This document shows positions 16,361-24,713 of a stretch of DNA of 64,000 bases, one piece after another (the first letter of the stretch is position 1; the number at the start of each line of letters is the position of its first letter). A model generated the notes under the pieces. It had not been told where the DNA came from. It made no database searches and saw nothing but the letters and a program-made list of their open reading frames with translations. A program made the translations under genes and the position numbers. Source of the stretch: Cedecea sp000277545 (GTDB lineage Bacteria > Pseudomonadota > Gammaproteobacteria > Enterobacterales > Enterobacteriaceae); NCBI GenBank assembly GCA_050847315.1, contig CP193791.1; one strand, given 5' to 3'.

Positions 16361-17560
16361 ATGACAATTGCTACCGTTTCGCGCAAAACGGCGTGGCTGC
16401 GGGTCGTCACTCTCGCCGTCGCCGCCTTTATTTTTAACACCACCGAATTTGTGCCCGTCGGCCTGCTGTCCGACATTGCGCAAAGCTTTGGCATGGAAAC
16501 CGCGCAGGTCGGGATCATGCTGACTATCTACGCCTGGGTGGTGGCCCTGATGTCGCTGCCCTTTATGCTGATGACCAGCCAGGTTGAACGTCGCCGCCTG
16601 CTGATTAGCATTTTCCTGCTGTTTATTGCCAGCCACGTGCTGTCGTTCCTCGCCTGGAACTTTACCGTGCTGGTCATCAGCCGCATTGGGATTGCTTTCG
16701 CCCACGCCATTTTCTGGTCGATTACCGCTTCCCTGGCCATTCGTATGGCTCCGGCGGGCAAAAAAGCGCAGGCGTTAAGCCTGCTCGCCACCGGCACGGC
16801 GCTGGCAATGGTGCTGGGCTTGCCGATCGGGCGTATCGTCGGGCAATATTTCGGCTGGCGTACCACCTTCTTCGTCATTGGCGTCGTGGCGGCCATCACG
16901 CTGTTTTGCCTGATGAAACTGCTGCCCAAACTGCCGAGCGAGCATTCTGGCTCGCTGTCGAGCGTGCCCAAACTGTTCCGCCGCCCGGCGCTGGTCAATA
17001 TCTATGCCTTAATCGCGGTGGTGGTCACCGCGCATTACACCGCCTACAGCTATATCGAACCTTTCGTCCAGCAAATTGCCGGGCTTAGCGCTAACTTTGC
17101 CACCCTGCTTTTACTGCTGTTTGGCGGCGCGGGCATCATCGGCAGCGTGCTGTTTGGCAAATGGGGGAATAAATACGCTTCGGGGCTGGTGTCCGGCGCG
17201 ATTGCGCTGATGGCCGCTTGCCTGGTCCTTCTGTTGCCCGCCGCGCAAAGCGAACTCACCCTTGCCGGGCTCAGCCTGTTCTGGGGCATTTCAATTATGA
17301 TCGTGGCCCTGGGGATGCAGGTTAAAGTCCTGGCCCTGGCGCCGGATGCCACCGACGTGGCGATGTCGCTGTTCTCCGGGATCTTTAATATCGGCATTGG
17401 CGCGGGCGCGCTGGTGGGGAACCAGGTCAGCCTGCATATTTCCATGTCAGATATCGGCTTTATCGGCGCGATTCCGGCGCTTATCGCGCTGGTCTGGTCC
17501 ATTCTGGTGTTCCGCCGCTGGCCGGTGGCGCTGGAAGAGCGGCCCCAGCCTACGCAGTAA
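16361..17560 (+). CDS. sotB: Sugar efflux transporter SotB (YdeA)
   Basis: A 399-residue MFS exporter with 12 predicted helices. It is almost identical to E. coli SotB over long stretches (NTTEFVPVGLLSDIAQSF, LMTSQVERRRLL, LAPDATDVAMSLFSGIFNIG). SotB exports arabinose, IPTG and related sugars across the inner membrane with the proton gradient. The gene order sotB-marC-marRAB is that of E. coli. A strong bidirectional terminator separates it from marC. Confidence 0.96.
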   Translation: MTIATVSRKTAWLRVVTLAVAAFIFNTTEFVPVGLLSDIAQSFGMETAQVGIMLTIYAWVVALMSLPFMLMTSQVERRRLLISIFLLFIASHVLSFLAWNFTVLVISRIGIAFAHAIFWSITASLAIRMAPAGKKAQALSLLATGTALAMVLGLPIGRIVGQYFGWRTTFFVIGVVAAITLFCLMKLLPKLPSEHSGSLSSVPKLFRRPALVNIYALIAVVVTAHYTAYSYIEPFVQQIAGLSANFATLLLLLFGGAGIIGSVLFGKWGNKYASGLVSGAIALMAACLVLLLPAAQSELTLAGLSLFWGISIMIVALGMQVKVLALAPDATDVAMSLFSGIFNIGIGAGALVGNQVSLHISMSDIGFIGAIPALIALVWSILVFRRWPVALEERPQPTQ

Positions 17561-17561
17561 C

Positions 17562-17592
17562 AAAAATGCCCTCATCACGAGGGCATTTTTTT
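17562..17592. terminator. Bidirectional terminator between sotB and marC
   Basis: A 12-base-pair stem: AAAAATGCCCTC, loop ATCAC, GAGGGCATTTTT, with more T after it. The A-tract on one side and T-tract on the other allow it to end both sotB (rightward) and marC (leftward) transcripts. Confidence 0.9.
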
Positions 17593-17606
17593 CCATCACG
17601 CTCAAA

Positions 17607-18272
17607 TCAGGCGGGATAAGTTTTAATAATTTCCAGCACGCCGTTAATAATAAACTGCACGCCCATACATACCAGCAGGAAGCCCATCAGGCGGGAAATC
17701 GCTTCAATGCCGCTTTTACCCACCAGACGCATAATCGCACCGGAGCTTCGCAGGCTGGCCCAAAGAATCACGCCCACGGCCAGGAAAATCAGCGGTGGCG
17801 CAACGGTAATGACCCAGCTCGGGAAGTCAGAGCCCGCCCGCACCGTAGACGCGGAGCTGATAATCATCGCGATGGTGCCCGGCCCTGCCGTGCTCGGCAT
17901 CGCCAGCGGCACAAAAGCGATATTGGCTTCCGGCTCTTCGCTTAACTCTTCCGACTTGCTTCTCGCCTCCGGGGATTCATGTGCTTTCTGCTGCGGGAAC
18001 AGCATACGGAAGCCGATAAAGGCGACGATCAAGCCCCCGGCAATACGCAGCCCGGGAATCGAAATCCCGAAGGTGTTCATCACCACCTGCCCGGCGTAAT
18101 ACGCCACCATCATGATGGCGAACACATTCACCGAAGCTATGAGCGCCGTGCGATTGCGCTGCCGGCTGTTCATGTCCCCGGAAAGCCCAAGGAACAGTGC
18201 CACGGTGGTGAGCGGGTTCGCCAGCGGCAGCAGTACCACAAGGCCAAGGCCGATAGCCCTGAGTAAATCCAT
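17607..18272 (-). CDS. marC: MarC-family inner-membrane protein
   Basis: A 221-residue inner-membrane protein with about six helices, matching E. coli MarC almost end to end (GLGLVVLLPLANPLTTVALF, GTIAMIISSASTVR, ISRLMGFLLVCMGVQFIING). Despite the name it is not needed for mar-type multidrug resistance, and its function is unknown. It is divergent from marRAB. I chose the second ATG (18272), which gives the 221-residue length of E. coli MarC; the ATG at 18275 is equally close to the AGGA ribosome binding site. Confidence 0.95.
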   Translation of the reverse strand: MDLLRAIGLGLVVLLPLANPLTTVALFLGLSGDMNSRQRNRTALIASVNVFAIMMVAYYAGQVVMNTFGISIPGLRIAGGLIVAFIGFRMLFPQQKAHESPEARSKSEELSEEPEANIAFVPLAMPSTAGPGTIAMIISSASTVRAGSDFPSWVITVAPPLIFLAVGVILWASLRSSGAIMRLVGKSGIEAISRLMGFLLVCMGVQFIINGVLEIIKTYPA

Positions 18273-18361
18273 CATATTTTTATCCTTTTTTTGTCCTTTA
18301 TTGAACAGCTATAGCGCAGGTTAGACTATAGCAGCCCGCAGTTTACTGACCGCTGTTGAAG

Positions 18362-18382
18362 CGTTTTAGCTTTTCGTGGCAT
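18362..18382 (+). promoter_or_regulatory. marbox upstream of marRAB
   Basis: The stretch GTTTTAGCTTTTCGTGGCATC corresponds in position and core (TTTAGC, then CGTGGCAT) to the E. coli marbox bound by MarA, SoxS and Rob. It lies just upstream of the -35 box of the marRAB promoter, the correct place for activation by MarA. Confidence 0.85.
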
Positions 18383-18398
18383 CGGCTGAATCATCACG

Positions 18399-18427
18399 TT
18401 GACTTATACTTGCCTCGGCAATAGTAT
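18399..18427 (+). promoter_or_regulatory. marRAB promoter (sigma-70)
   Basis: TTGACT at 18399-18404 and TAGTAT at 18422-18427 with a 17-base spacer. This matches the mapped E. coli marRAB promoter layout and overlaps the first MarR operator, so MarR binding blocks polymerase. Confidence 0.85.
18407..18427. promoter_or_regulatory. MarR operator site I (marO)
   Basis: TACTTGCCTCGGCAATAGTAT has the TTGCC-N2-GGCAA inverted repeat of marO site I and lies between the -35 and -10 boxes. MarR binds it and is released by salicylate and similar compounds. Confidence 0.88.
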
Positions 18428-18442
18428 CTGCCGTGACTAATC

Positions 18443-18463
18443 TACTTGCCTGGGCAAACATAG
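18443..18463. promoter_or_regulatory. MarR operator site II (marO)
   Basis: TACTTGCCTGGGCAAACATA repeats the TTGCC-N2-GGCAA core next to the marR start codon. The pair of sites, 36 bases apart, reproduces the E. coli mar operator. Confidence 0.88.
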
Positions 18464-18897
18464 TGAAAAGCACCTGTGATCTGTTTAACGAAATGATCCC
18501 CCTCGGGCGATTGATCCACATGGTGAATCAGCATAAAGATCGCCTGTTAAACGATTCGCTCTCCCCGCTGGATATCACCGCGACCCAGTTTAAGGTGCTG
18601 TGCTCCATTCACTATGAAGTGTGTATTACCCCAGTCGAGCTGAAAAAAGTGCTTTCCGTTGACCTCGGTGCGTTAACCCGAATGCTGGACCGCCTGCTGT
18701 GCAAAGGCTGGGTCGAGCGTTTGCCGAACCCCAACGATAAGCGCGGCGTTCTGATCAGGCTGACGCCGGAAGGCGTGGCGCTGTGTGAAGAATGCCGAAA
18801 CCTGGTGGGGCTTAGCCTCCATAAAGAACTCACTAAAAACCTTACGGACGACGAAGTCGATACGCTTTATCGCCTGTTGAAAAAGGTATTGCCGTAA
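18463..18897 (+). CDS. marR: Repressor MarR
   Basis: A 144-residue winged-helix dimeric repressor matching E. coli MarR in length and sequence (DLFNEMIPLGRLIHMVNQ, SPLDITATQFKVLC, GALTRMLDRLLCKGWVERLP). It holds marRAB off until phenolic ligands or oxidation release it. The start is the GTG at 18463, giving VKSTCDLFNE. The frame is open further upstream, but an earlier start would put the coding region through the operators. The Cys that is oxidised by copper in E. coli (near residue 80) falls at CKGW here. First gene of marRAB. Confidence 0.96.
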   Translation: MKSTCDLFNEMIPLGRLIHMVNQHKDRLLNDSLSPLDITATQFKVLCSIHYEVCITPVELKKVLSVDLGALTRMLDRLLCKGWVERLPNPNDKRGVLIRLTPEGVALCEECRNLVGLSLHKELTKNLTDDEVDTLYRLLKKVLP

Positions 18898-18917
18898 ACC
18901 TGCAAAGAGGTGAAACG

Positions 18918-19310
18918 ATGTCCAGACGCAACAATGATGCGGTCACAATTCAAAGCATTTTGGGGTGGATTGAAGAGAACCTGGAAACCCCGCTCTCGCT
19001 GGAGAAGGTTTCTCAGCGCTCAGGCTACTCCAAGTGGCATCTGCAGCGGATGTTTAAAAAAGAAACCGGCCACTCAATGGGCCAGTACATCCGCAACCGT
19101 AAGCTGACCGAAATCGCCCTGAAGCTTAAAGAGAGCAACGAACCGATCCTTTATCTGGCCGAGCGCTACGGTTTTGAATCGCAGCAGACGTTAACCCGCA
19201 CCTTCAAGAACTACTTCTCGGTGCCGCCGCACAAGTACCGCGTAACCCGTCTCGCTGGCGAAGGCAAGTATCTGCACCCGTACAACCAGTATTGCAGTTT
19301 GTGTAACTAA
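18918..19310 (+). CDS. marA: Activator MarA
   Basis: A 130-residue AraC-family activator made only of the two helix-turn-helix motifs. SQRSGYSKWHLQRMFKKETG and ERYGFESQQTLTRTFKNYF are nearly identical to E. coli MarA. It binds marboxes and raises acrAB, tolC and micF expression, giving low-level multidrug resistance. The ATG follows AGAGGTGAAACG, 20 bases after marR. The C-terminal tail (YLHPYNQYCSLCN) is a little longer than in E. coli and has two Cys. Confidence 0.96.
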   Translation: MSRRNNDAVTIQSILGWIEENLETPLSLEKVSQRSGYSKWHLQRMFKKETGHSMGQYIRNRKLTEIALKLKESNEPILYLAERYGFESQQTLTRTFKNYFSVPPHKYRVTRLAGEGKYLHPYNQYCSLCN

Positions 19311-19348
19311 CGCATCACCGTCCGATTTACAGACGTAACCGAGGAAAT

Positions 19349-19561
19349 ATGAAAGTCATCTCCGCAGCCGCGCTCCTTCTGGCGCTGGCATCAACCAACG
19401 CTCTTGCGGAGCAGTCCGGCAGCTTCAACGCCACCCAGGCCAACTACGGCAACATGATCACCTGCTCCGGCAGTCAACTGTCTAAAGGCCCGCAGCAAAC
19501 GGCAGCTGAACGTTCAGAAGAGCTGGGCTCCCCGTACTACCACGGTCATTCACGTTCGTAA
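19349..19561 (+). CDS. marB: MarB, periplasmic repressor of mar signalling
   Basis: A 70-residue protein with a clear Sec signal peptide (MKVISAAALLLALASTNALA) and a short periplasmic remainder containing YGNMITCSGSQLSKG and a His-rich tail. It is the third gene of marRAB, 38 bases after marA. In E. coli MarB lowers marA expression from the periplasm by an unknown route. GAGGAAA precedes the ATG. Confidence 0.9.
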   Translation: MKVISAAALLLALASTNALAEQSGSFNATQANYGNMITCSGSQLSKGPQQTAAERSEELGSPYYHGHSRS

Positions 19562-19572
19562 GATAAAGGCTG

Positions 19573-19594
19573 ACCCGCCCGATGCTGGGCGGGT
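19573..19594. terminator. Hairpin after marRAB
   Basis: ACCCGCCC GATGCT GGGCGGGT, a perfect 8-base-pair GC-rich stem 12 bases after the marB stop and 11 before the eamA stop. It has no T-tract, so it may act as a weak or Rho-assisted bidirectional terminator. Confidence 0.6.
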
Positions 19595-19604
19595 GCCGCG
19601 AATA

Positions 19605-20507
19605 TCAGGATGAGGCCCGCTTCACCGACCGGCCAAAACGCAGACCAAAAACGTTGATATACAGCCCGCCCATAATCAGCATCGCGCCCAGCAACTGCAT
19701 TACCGTCAGCTTTTCACCGAGCAGCAACGCCGCGCTGGCCATACCCACCACAGGCACCAGCAGCGACAGTGGAGCTACGCGCCAGGTTTCATAGCGCCCC
19801 AGCAGCGTGCCCCAGATCCCGTAGCCCACAATGGTAGAGATAAACGCCAGGTAGATCAGCGACAGAATGGTCGTTGTATCGATGTTCACCAGGCTTTGCC
19901 GCATCGTTGCCGGGCCATCCAGCAGCCAGCTTGCCGCAAAAAACGGCAGCACCGGGATCAGCGCACTCCAGACAATCAGCGACATGATCGCCGGGCGCTG
20001 TTCATGCTGCATGATCATCTTGTTAAAGATATTGCCGAACGCCCAGCTCATGCCCGCCGCCAGCGTCAGCATAAAGCCGAGCAGCGCGACGTGCTGGCCT
20101 TCGAAACTGCCCTTAATCAGCACCAGCACGCCGAAGACCGCCAGGGTGATCCCGGCCAGCTGCTTAGCCTGCAGCCGCTCGCCAAAGAAAAACGTTCCCA
20201 GAATAATGGTGAAAAACGCCTGAGACTGCAGCACCAGTGAAGCCAGCCCGGCGGGCATGCCAAACTTGATCGCGGTAAACAGGAAGGCAAACTGCCCGAA
20301 GCTGATGGTCAGCGCATAGCCCGCCAGCAGCCGGAACGGCAGCTTTGGCCGGGCCACAAACAGCAGCGCCGGAAACGCCACCAGCAAAAAGCGCAGCCCC
20401 GCCAGCATCAGCGGCGGCATATTGTGCAGCCCCAGCTTAATCACCACAAAATTCACGCCCCAAATCACCACCACCAGCAATGCCAGCAATCCATCTTTAC
20501 GCGTCAT
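19605..20507 (-). CDS. eamA: EamA, O-acetylserine/cysteine exporter
   Basis: A 300-residue inner-membrane protein with ten helices in two EamA (DMT-superfamily) repeats. It matches E. coli EamA (YdeD) closely: HNMPPLMLAGLRF, GYGIWGTLLGRYETWRVAPL, LYINVFGLR. EamA exports O-acetylserine and cysteine. Its position convergent with marRAB is conserved with E. coli. Confidence 0.95.
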   Translation of the reverse strand: MTRKDGLLALLVVVIWGVNFVVIKLGLHNMPPLMLAGLRFLLVAFPALLFVARPKLPFRLLAGYALTISFGQFAFLFTAIKFGMPAGLASLVLQSQAFFTIILGTFFFGERLQAKQLAGITLAVFGVLVLIKGSFEGQHVALLGFMLTLAAGMSWAFGNIFNKMIMQHEQRPAIMSLIVWSALIPVLPFFAASWLLDGPATMRQSLVNIDTTTILSLIYLAFISTIVGYGIWGTLLGRYETWRVAPLSLLVPVVGMASAALLLGEKLTVMQLLGAMLIMGGLYINVFGLRFGRSVKRASS

Positions 20508-20705
20508 TGTCCCGCCCTGTATTTATTATCGATTTGTAAAAAAATAAACCTTATCCCCCTGAGTAAATAGATACAGATCCCACTTTTTGTCAGGAGTACA
20601 GATGTGATGTATCGTGCTTATGTCAGACTTGGTTGCTATACCAGGCTGATTTTTCGTGATAAATCTTTCTTGTTCTCTTACCTCACGATGACTAAACAGG
20701 CCGCC

Positions 20706-21917
20706 ATGACCGCCCTCAGAAATCTGTTTGCAGGCAAACAACTTGCAACAACTGCGTTACTTATTTCTTCGCTGCTGCTGACTATCGGGCGAGGTCTGAC
20801 GCTGCCATTTATGACCATTTATCTTTCGCGCGAATACCAGATGGCGCTGACGGATATCGGCCTGGCGATTACCGTCGCACTGGTGGCCGGGGTGATCTTC
20901 AGCCTGTGGTTTGGCATCCTTGCGGATAAATTTGATAAGAAAAAAGCGATGCTGCTGGCTATCGTCATCTTCCTCGGCGGTTTTGCGGTTATCCCGCTGG
21001 TGCACAACGCCGGGCTGGTGGTGCTGTTTTACTCGATTATCAACTGCTCTTACACCGTGTTCTCCGTGGTGGTGAAAGCCTGGTTTTCCGAAACGCTGGA
21101 CATCAGCCTGAAGCCCAAAATCTTCTCCCTCAACTACACCTTCGTCAACGTTGGCTGGACGGTTGGCCCGCCGATAGGCACCTTCGTGGTGATGTACAGC
21201 ACCAATCTGCCGTTCTGGCTCTCCGCCATGACCGCTTTGCTGCCGATTCTGATGATTGCCCGTTACGTACAAAGCCAGCCGGTGAGCAGCCGCGCTACGG
21301 AAGTGGAAGACAAGGTGCTGCCGTCGCCGCGTATGATGCTGCGCGACAAACAGCTGATGTGGTTCACGACCTCGGCATTTTTAGGCTCGATGGTTTACGG
21401 CGCGTTCGCCGGCTGCCTGTCGCAATATGCGATTGTTATCGGCGATACCGGGCTGGCGGAAAAGGTGGTCAGCGTCGTGCTGTCGGTCAACGCCATTGTG
21501 GTTGTCGCTTTCCAGTACTTCCTGGGTAAAAACATTCGTCCCGATAACATCAAAAAGATGATGTTCTACGGCACATTGTTTTTCGTCTGCGGCCTCGGCG
21601 GCTTTATGATTTCTGGCACTAATCTGTGGCTGTGGGGCTTGTCTTCGCTGGTGTTTACCATTGGGGAGCTGATCTACGCGCCCGGGGAATACATGCTTGT
21701 CGACAACATCGCGCCGTCGGGGCTGAAATCAAGCTACTTTGCCGCCCAGCAGCTCGGCTGGCTTGGTGGAGCCTGCAACCCGCTGGTCACCGGGCTGTTA
21801 TTGAGCTGGCTGCCGCCTTACATGCTGTTCGTGGTACTGATGGCGACAATTGTACTGGCTTACTACGCCATCGTGATCGGCATGAATACGCCGCCTCGCC
21901 AGCCCATAACGGCCTGA
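20706..21917 (+). CDS. ydeE: YdeE-type MFS (dipeptide) exporter
   Basis: A 403-residue MFS transporter with 12 helices. It follows E. coli YdeE closely: LLTIGRGLTLPFMTIYLSR, FGILADKFDKKKAML, IYAPGEYMLVDNIAP. E. coli YdeE exports small peptides and arabinose when overproduced. I chose the ATG at 20706 to match the family N-terminus. An ATG at 20604 behind an AGGAG would add 34 residues absent from the family, so that start stays possible. This is the last gene of the E. coli-colinear block. Confidence 0.9.
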   Translation: MTALRNLFAGKQLATTALLISSLLLTIGRGLTLPFMTIYLSREYQMALTDIGLAITVALVAGVIFSLWFGILADKFDKKKAMLLAIVIFLGGFAVIPLVHNAGLVVLFYSIINCSYTVFSVVVKAWFSETLDISLKPKIFSLNYTFVNVGWTVGPPIGTFVVMYSTNLPFWLSAMTALLPILMIARYVQSQPVSSRATEVEDKVLPSPRMMLRDKQLMWFTTSAFLGSMVYGAFAGCLSQYAIVIGDTGLAEKVVSVVLSVNAIVVVAFQYFLGKNIRPDNIKKMMFYGTLFFVCGLGGFMISGTNLWLWGLSSLVFTIGELIYAPGEYMLVDNIAPSGLKSSYFAAQQLGWLGGACNPLVTGLLLSWLPPYMLFVVLMATIVLAYYAIVIGMNTPPRQPITA

Positions 21918-21931
21918 CGAGGCGCTCGTGA

Positions 21932-23110
21932 TTACACGTCTTTTTCGTATTTGATAAAGCCGGATTTCTTCGCCACTTTGTCATACAGCGTCTGCGCAGT
22001 GGCGTTGGTTTCATGGGTATGCCAGTACAGGCGCGAACTGTTGTTGGCTCCAGCATGCTGACGTACCGCTTCAATCAGCGCCCGACCAACGCCTTTGCCC
22101 CTCGCCTGCGGCGTCGCAAACAGATCTTCCAGGTAGCAGTAGTTGGTTGCTGACCATGTACTGCGGTGATAGAGAAAGTGAGTGAAACCAAGCATAGTTC
22201 CCTGGTCATCAAAAGCCCCGAATCCCCACAGCGGCTCCTGCGCATCCAGCATACGTTCCCAGGTCAAATCGGTGACACTGTCACTGATTTGGGCATCATA
22301 AAAGGTCAGATAGCCCTGCCAGAGCGCCTGCCACTGCGCCCGGTCGCCCGCCGTTAGCAGGCGGACATTCACCTGCCGAGCGGGTTCACTTTTCTGGCGG
22401 CTAAGTGCGTCGCGAATAGCCGCCAACCCAACACGCTGTACGCCGTGAGGCATATTGTCCGCGGCAAGCCAGCGTTCAAACGCGCTTTTCACCAGCGGCC
22501 ACTCGCCATCGGTGATAGAGAACCACGCCGTATCGCGGGTACGCCCTTTGTAGATGCCCATCTGGCGGAACACGCCTTCAAAACGGAAGCCCAGACGCAG
22601 CGCCGCGCGGCGAGATGGCCCGTTCAGGCTGTCGCACTTCCACTCATAGCGGCGGTAGCCCAGCGTTTCAAACGCATACTTCATCAGCAAAAAGTGGGCT
22701 TCCGTGGCCAGAGCGGTACGCTGCAGCAACGGCGAAAACACCACAAAGCCGACTTCAATACTGCCGTTCGCCGGGTCAAGGCGCATCAGCGACAGCGTGC
22801 CCAGCGCCTGGCCGCTGGCGGTATCCACCACGGCAAAATGAAAAGGATCGGCGCTTGTTTCTGCCCCGGCAATGTACTGCATAAAGTCGGCTTCGGTATC
22901 GAACGGTCCAACGCTGAGATAAGTCCAGCCTCGCGCATCTTCAGCCTGCCCCCAGGCCTGCCAAAGCTGCGCCCCGTGCCGAGCCGCACTTAATGGCTCG
23001 AGGCGGCAAAACTGTCCGTTTAACGTGACGCGCTCCGGCAGCGGGCGGCGCTGCCAGTCAGGAAGAGATAAGCCAATCGGCTGCTGGAAACTGTTGACGG
23101 TAAAAGACAT
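21932..23110 (-). CDS. Fused double GNAT acetyltransferase
   Basis: A 392-residue protein made of two acetyltransferase domains. Residues about 25-220 form a RimJ/RimL-type GNAT (LSLMRLDPANGSIEVGFVVF, LQRTALATEAHFLLMKYAFE, NGPSRRAALRLGFRFEGVF). Residues about 245-390 form a second GNAT (ARGKGVGRALIEAVRQHA, then NATAQTLYDKVAKKSGF). Both CoA-binding loops look intact. Each half resembles a stand-alone enteric acetyltransferase, so this is a gene fusion with possibly two activities or two substrates. AGAGGTTAGC precedes the ATG. Leftward, between ydeE and the urea operon. Confidence 0.85.
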   Translation of the reverse strand: MSFTVNSFQQPIGLSLPDWQRRPLPERVTLNGQFCRLEPLSAARHGAQLWQAWGQAEDARGWTYLSVGPFDTEADFMQYIAGAETSADPFHFAVVDTASGQALGTLSLMRLDPANGSIEVGFVVFSPLLQRTALATEAHFLLMKYAFETLGYRRYEWKCDSLNGPSRRAALRLGFRFEGVFRQMGIYKGRTRDTAWFSITDGEWPLVKSAFERWLAADNMPHGVQRVGLAAIRDALSRQKSEPARQVNVRLLTAGDRAQWQALWQGYLTFYDAQISDSVTDLTWERMLDAQEPLWGFGAFDDQGTMLGFTHFLYHRSTWSATNYCYLEDLFATPQARGKGVGRALIEAVRQHAGANNSSRLYWHTHETNATAQTLYDKVAKKSGFIKYEKDV

Positions 23111-23204
23111 GCTAACCTCTGGAATTCGATGGTGAATGTCGAAAACTATAGGCGCACAGAGGTTCAGCTAAAAGTACCACAATCGGTATTTTTTGGCAGA
23201 CCAC

Positions 23205-23903
23205 TTATATCGCCACCAGCCCCCGGACGCCTTCCTGTTCCATGGCGCTGCCGTGCCCGCGCTGGACTATCTCCCCGCGAGACATCACCAGATACTGGTC
23301 CGCAAGCTCTGCGGCAAAATCGTAAAACTGTTCCACCAGCAGAATTGCCATATCCCCGCGCCCGGCGAGGTGGCGAATCACCTGGCCGATCTCTTTGATG
23401 ATCGACGGCTGGATCCCTTCCGTCGGCTCATCCAGAATCAGCAGCTGTGGCTTACAGGCCAGGGCGCGGCCAATCGCCAGCTGTTGCTGCTGCCCGCCGG
23501 AGAGATCGCCGCCCCGCCTGAGCTTCATCTCTTTTAGTACCGGAAAGAGCTGGTAAATCTCGTCCGGGACGGCCTTTGCCTCGCGCCCGGAAAAGCGCGA
23601 CAGCCCCATCAGCAGGTTTTCTTCCACCGTCAGCCGCGGAAAGATTTCCCGCCCCTGCGGCACGTAGGCAATACCGGCCTGAACACGCTGGTGTGGTTTG
23701 CGCTGGGTGATGGTTTTCCCCTGCCAGCTAACGCTGCCGCTTTTCACCGGCACCAGCCCCATCAGGCTTTTCAGCAGCGTGGTTTTCCCCACGCCGTTAC
23801 GCCCGAGCAGGCAGGCCACTTCCCCCACGCGTACCTCAAAACTGACGCCGCGCAGAATATGGCTGCCGCCGTAATACTGGTTAAGCTCATTCACCTGCAG
23901 CAT
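23205..23903 (-). CDS. urtE: Urea ABC transporter ATPase UrtE
   Basis: A 232-residue ATPase of the branched-chain amino acid/urea (HAAT) importer family, LivF-like. Walker A GRNGVGKTTLLKSL, signature LSGGQQQQLAIGRAL, Walker B LLILDEPTEGIQP, then the H-loop replaced by LLVEQF as in LivF. Together with UrtD it powers urea import through UrtBC. Last gene of the urea operon, 9 bases after urtD. Confidence 0.94.
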   Translation of the reverse strand: MLQVNELNQYYGGSHILRGVSFEVRVGEVACLLGRNGVGKTTLLKSLMGLVPVKSGSVSWQGKTITQRKPHQRVQAGIAYVPQGREIFPRLTVEENLLMGLSRFSGREAKAVPDEIYQLFPVLKEMKLRRGGDLSGGQQQQLAIGRALACKPQLLILDEPTEGIQPSIIKEIGQVIRHLAGRGDMAILLVEQFYDFAAELADQYLVMSRGEIVQRGHGSAMEQEGVRGLVAI

Positions 23904-23912
23904 ATTTGCTCC

Positions 23913-24713
23913 TTAACGGCCAAGGTAGACCTCAATAACCTGCTCATTCGCCTGCACTTCGCGCAGGGAACCTTCCGCCAGCACCTGCCCCTGATGCAGC
24001 ACGGTAACGTGGTCGGCAATGGTTTCCACAAAACCCATATCGTGCTCAACCACCATCAGCGAATGTTTCCCCGCCAGGCTGCGAAACAGCTCCGCCGTGT
24101 ATTCGGTTTCGGCATCGGTCATGCCCGCCGCAGGCTCGTCCAGCAGCAGCAAATGCGGATCCTGGACCAGTAACATGCCGATTTCGAGGAACTGCTTTTG
24201 CCCGTGGGACAACAGCCCGGCCCGGCGATGGCGCTCCCCGGTCAGCCGCAGCGTCACCAGCATGTCATCAATGCGGTCGCGCTGTTCGCCGCTGAGTTTT
24301 GCCCGCAGGCTTGCCCATACCGACTTCTCGTTTTTCTGGGCGATCTCCAGGTTCTCGAAGACCGTCAGCGCCTCGAATACCGTGGGCTTTTGAAATTTAC
24401 GGCCAATGCCCCGCCGGGCGATTTCAATGGGTTCCAACCGCATCAGGTCGATGGACTGATCGTAAAAGGCCTTGCCGCTTTGGGGTTTGGTCTTGCCGGT
24501 GATCACGTCCATCAGCGTGGTTTTCCCCGCACCGTTCGGCCCAATCACGCAGCGCAGCTCCCCCACGCCGATGTTCAGCGACAGGTTGGTTAACGCCTGA
24601 AACCCATCGAAGTTAACGTTGATATTTTCCAGCGCCAGCACCGGGTCGGTCTGTTCGCGAAAGCGATCCGTGGCGTACTGGCGGGTAAACAGAGATTCGG
24701 CAGGCTGCATCAT
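23913..24713 (-). CDS. urtD: Urea ABC transporter ATPase UrtD
   Basis: A 266-residue ATPase, LivG-like. Walker A GPNGAGKTTLMDVI, signature LSHGQKQFLEIGMLL (the LSHGQ form is typical of UrtD), Walker B LLLLDEPAAGMT, switch MVVEHDMGFVE. It overlaps the urtC stop codon by four bases (ATGA), indicating translational coupling. Forms the ATPase pair with UrtE on the cytoplasmic face. Confidence 0.94.
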   Translation of the reverse strand: MMQPAESLFTRQYATDRFREQTDPVLALENINVNFDGFQALTNLSLNIGVGELRCVIGPNGAGKTTLMDVITGKTKPQSGKAFYDQSIDLMRLEPIEIARRGIGRKFQKPTVFEALTVFENLEIAQKNEKSVWASLRAKLSGEQRDRIDDMLVTLRLTGERHRRAGLLSHGQKQFLEIGMLLVQDPHLLLLDEPAAGMTDAETEYTAELFRSLAGKHSLMVVEHDMGFVETIADHVTVLHQGQVLAEGSLREVQANEQVIEVYLGR

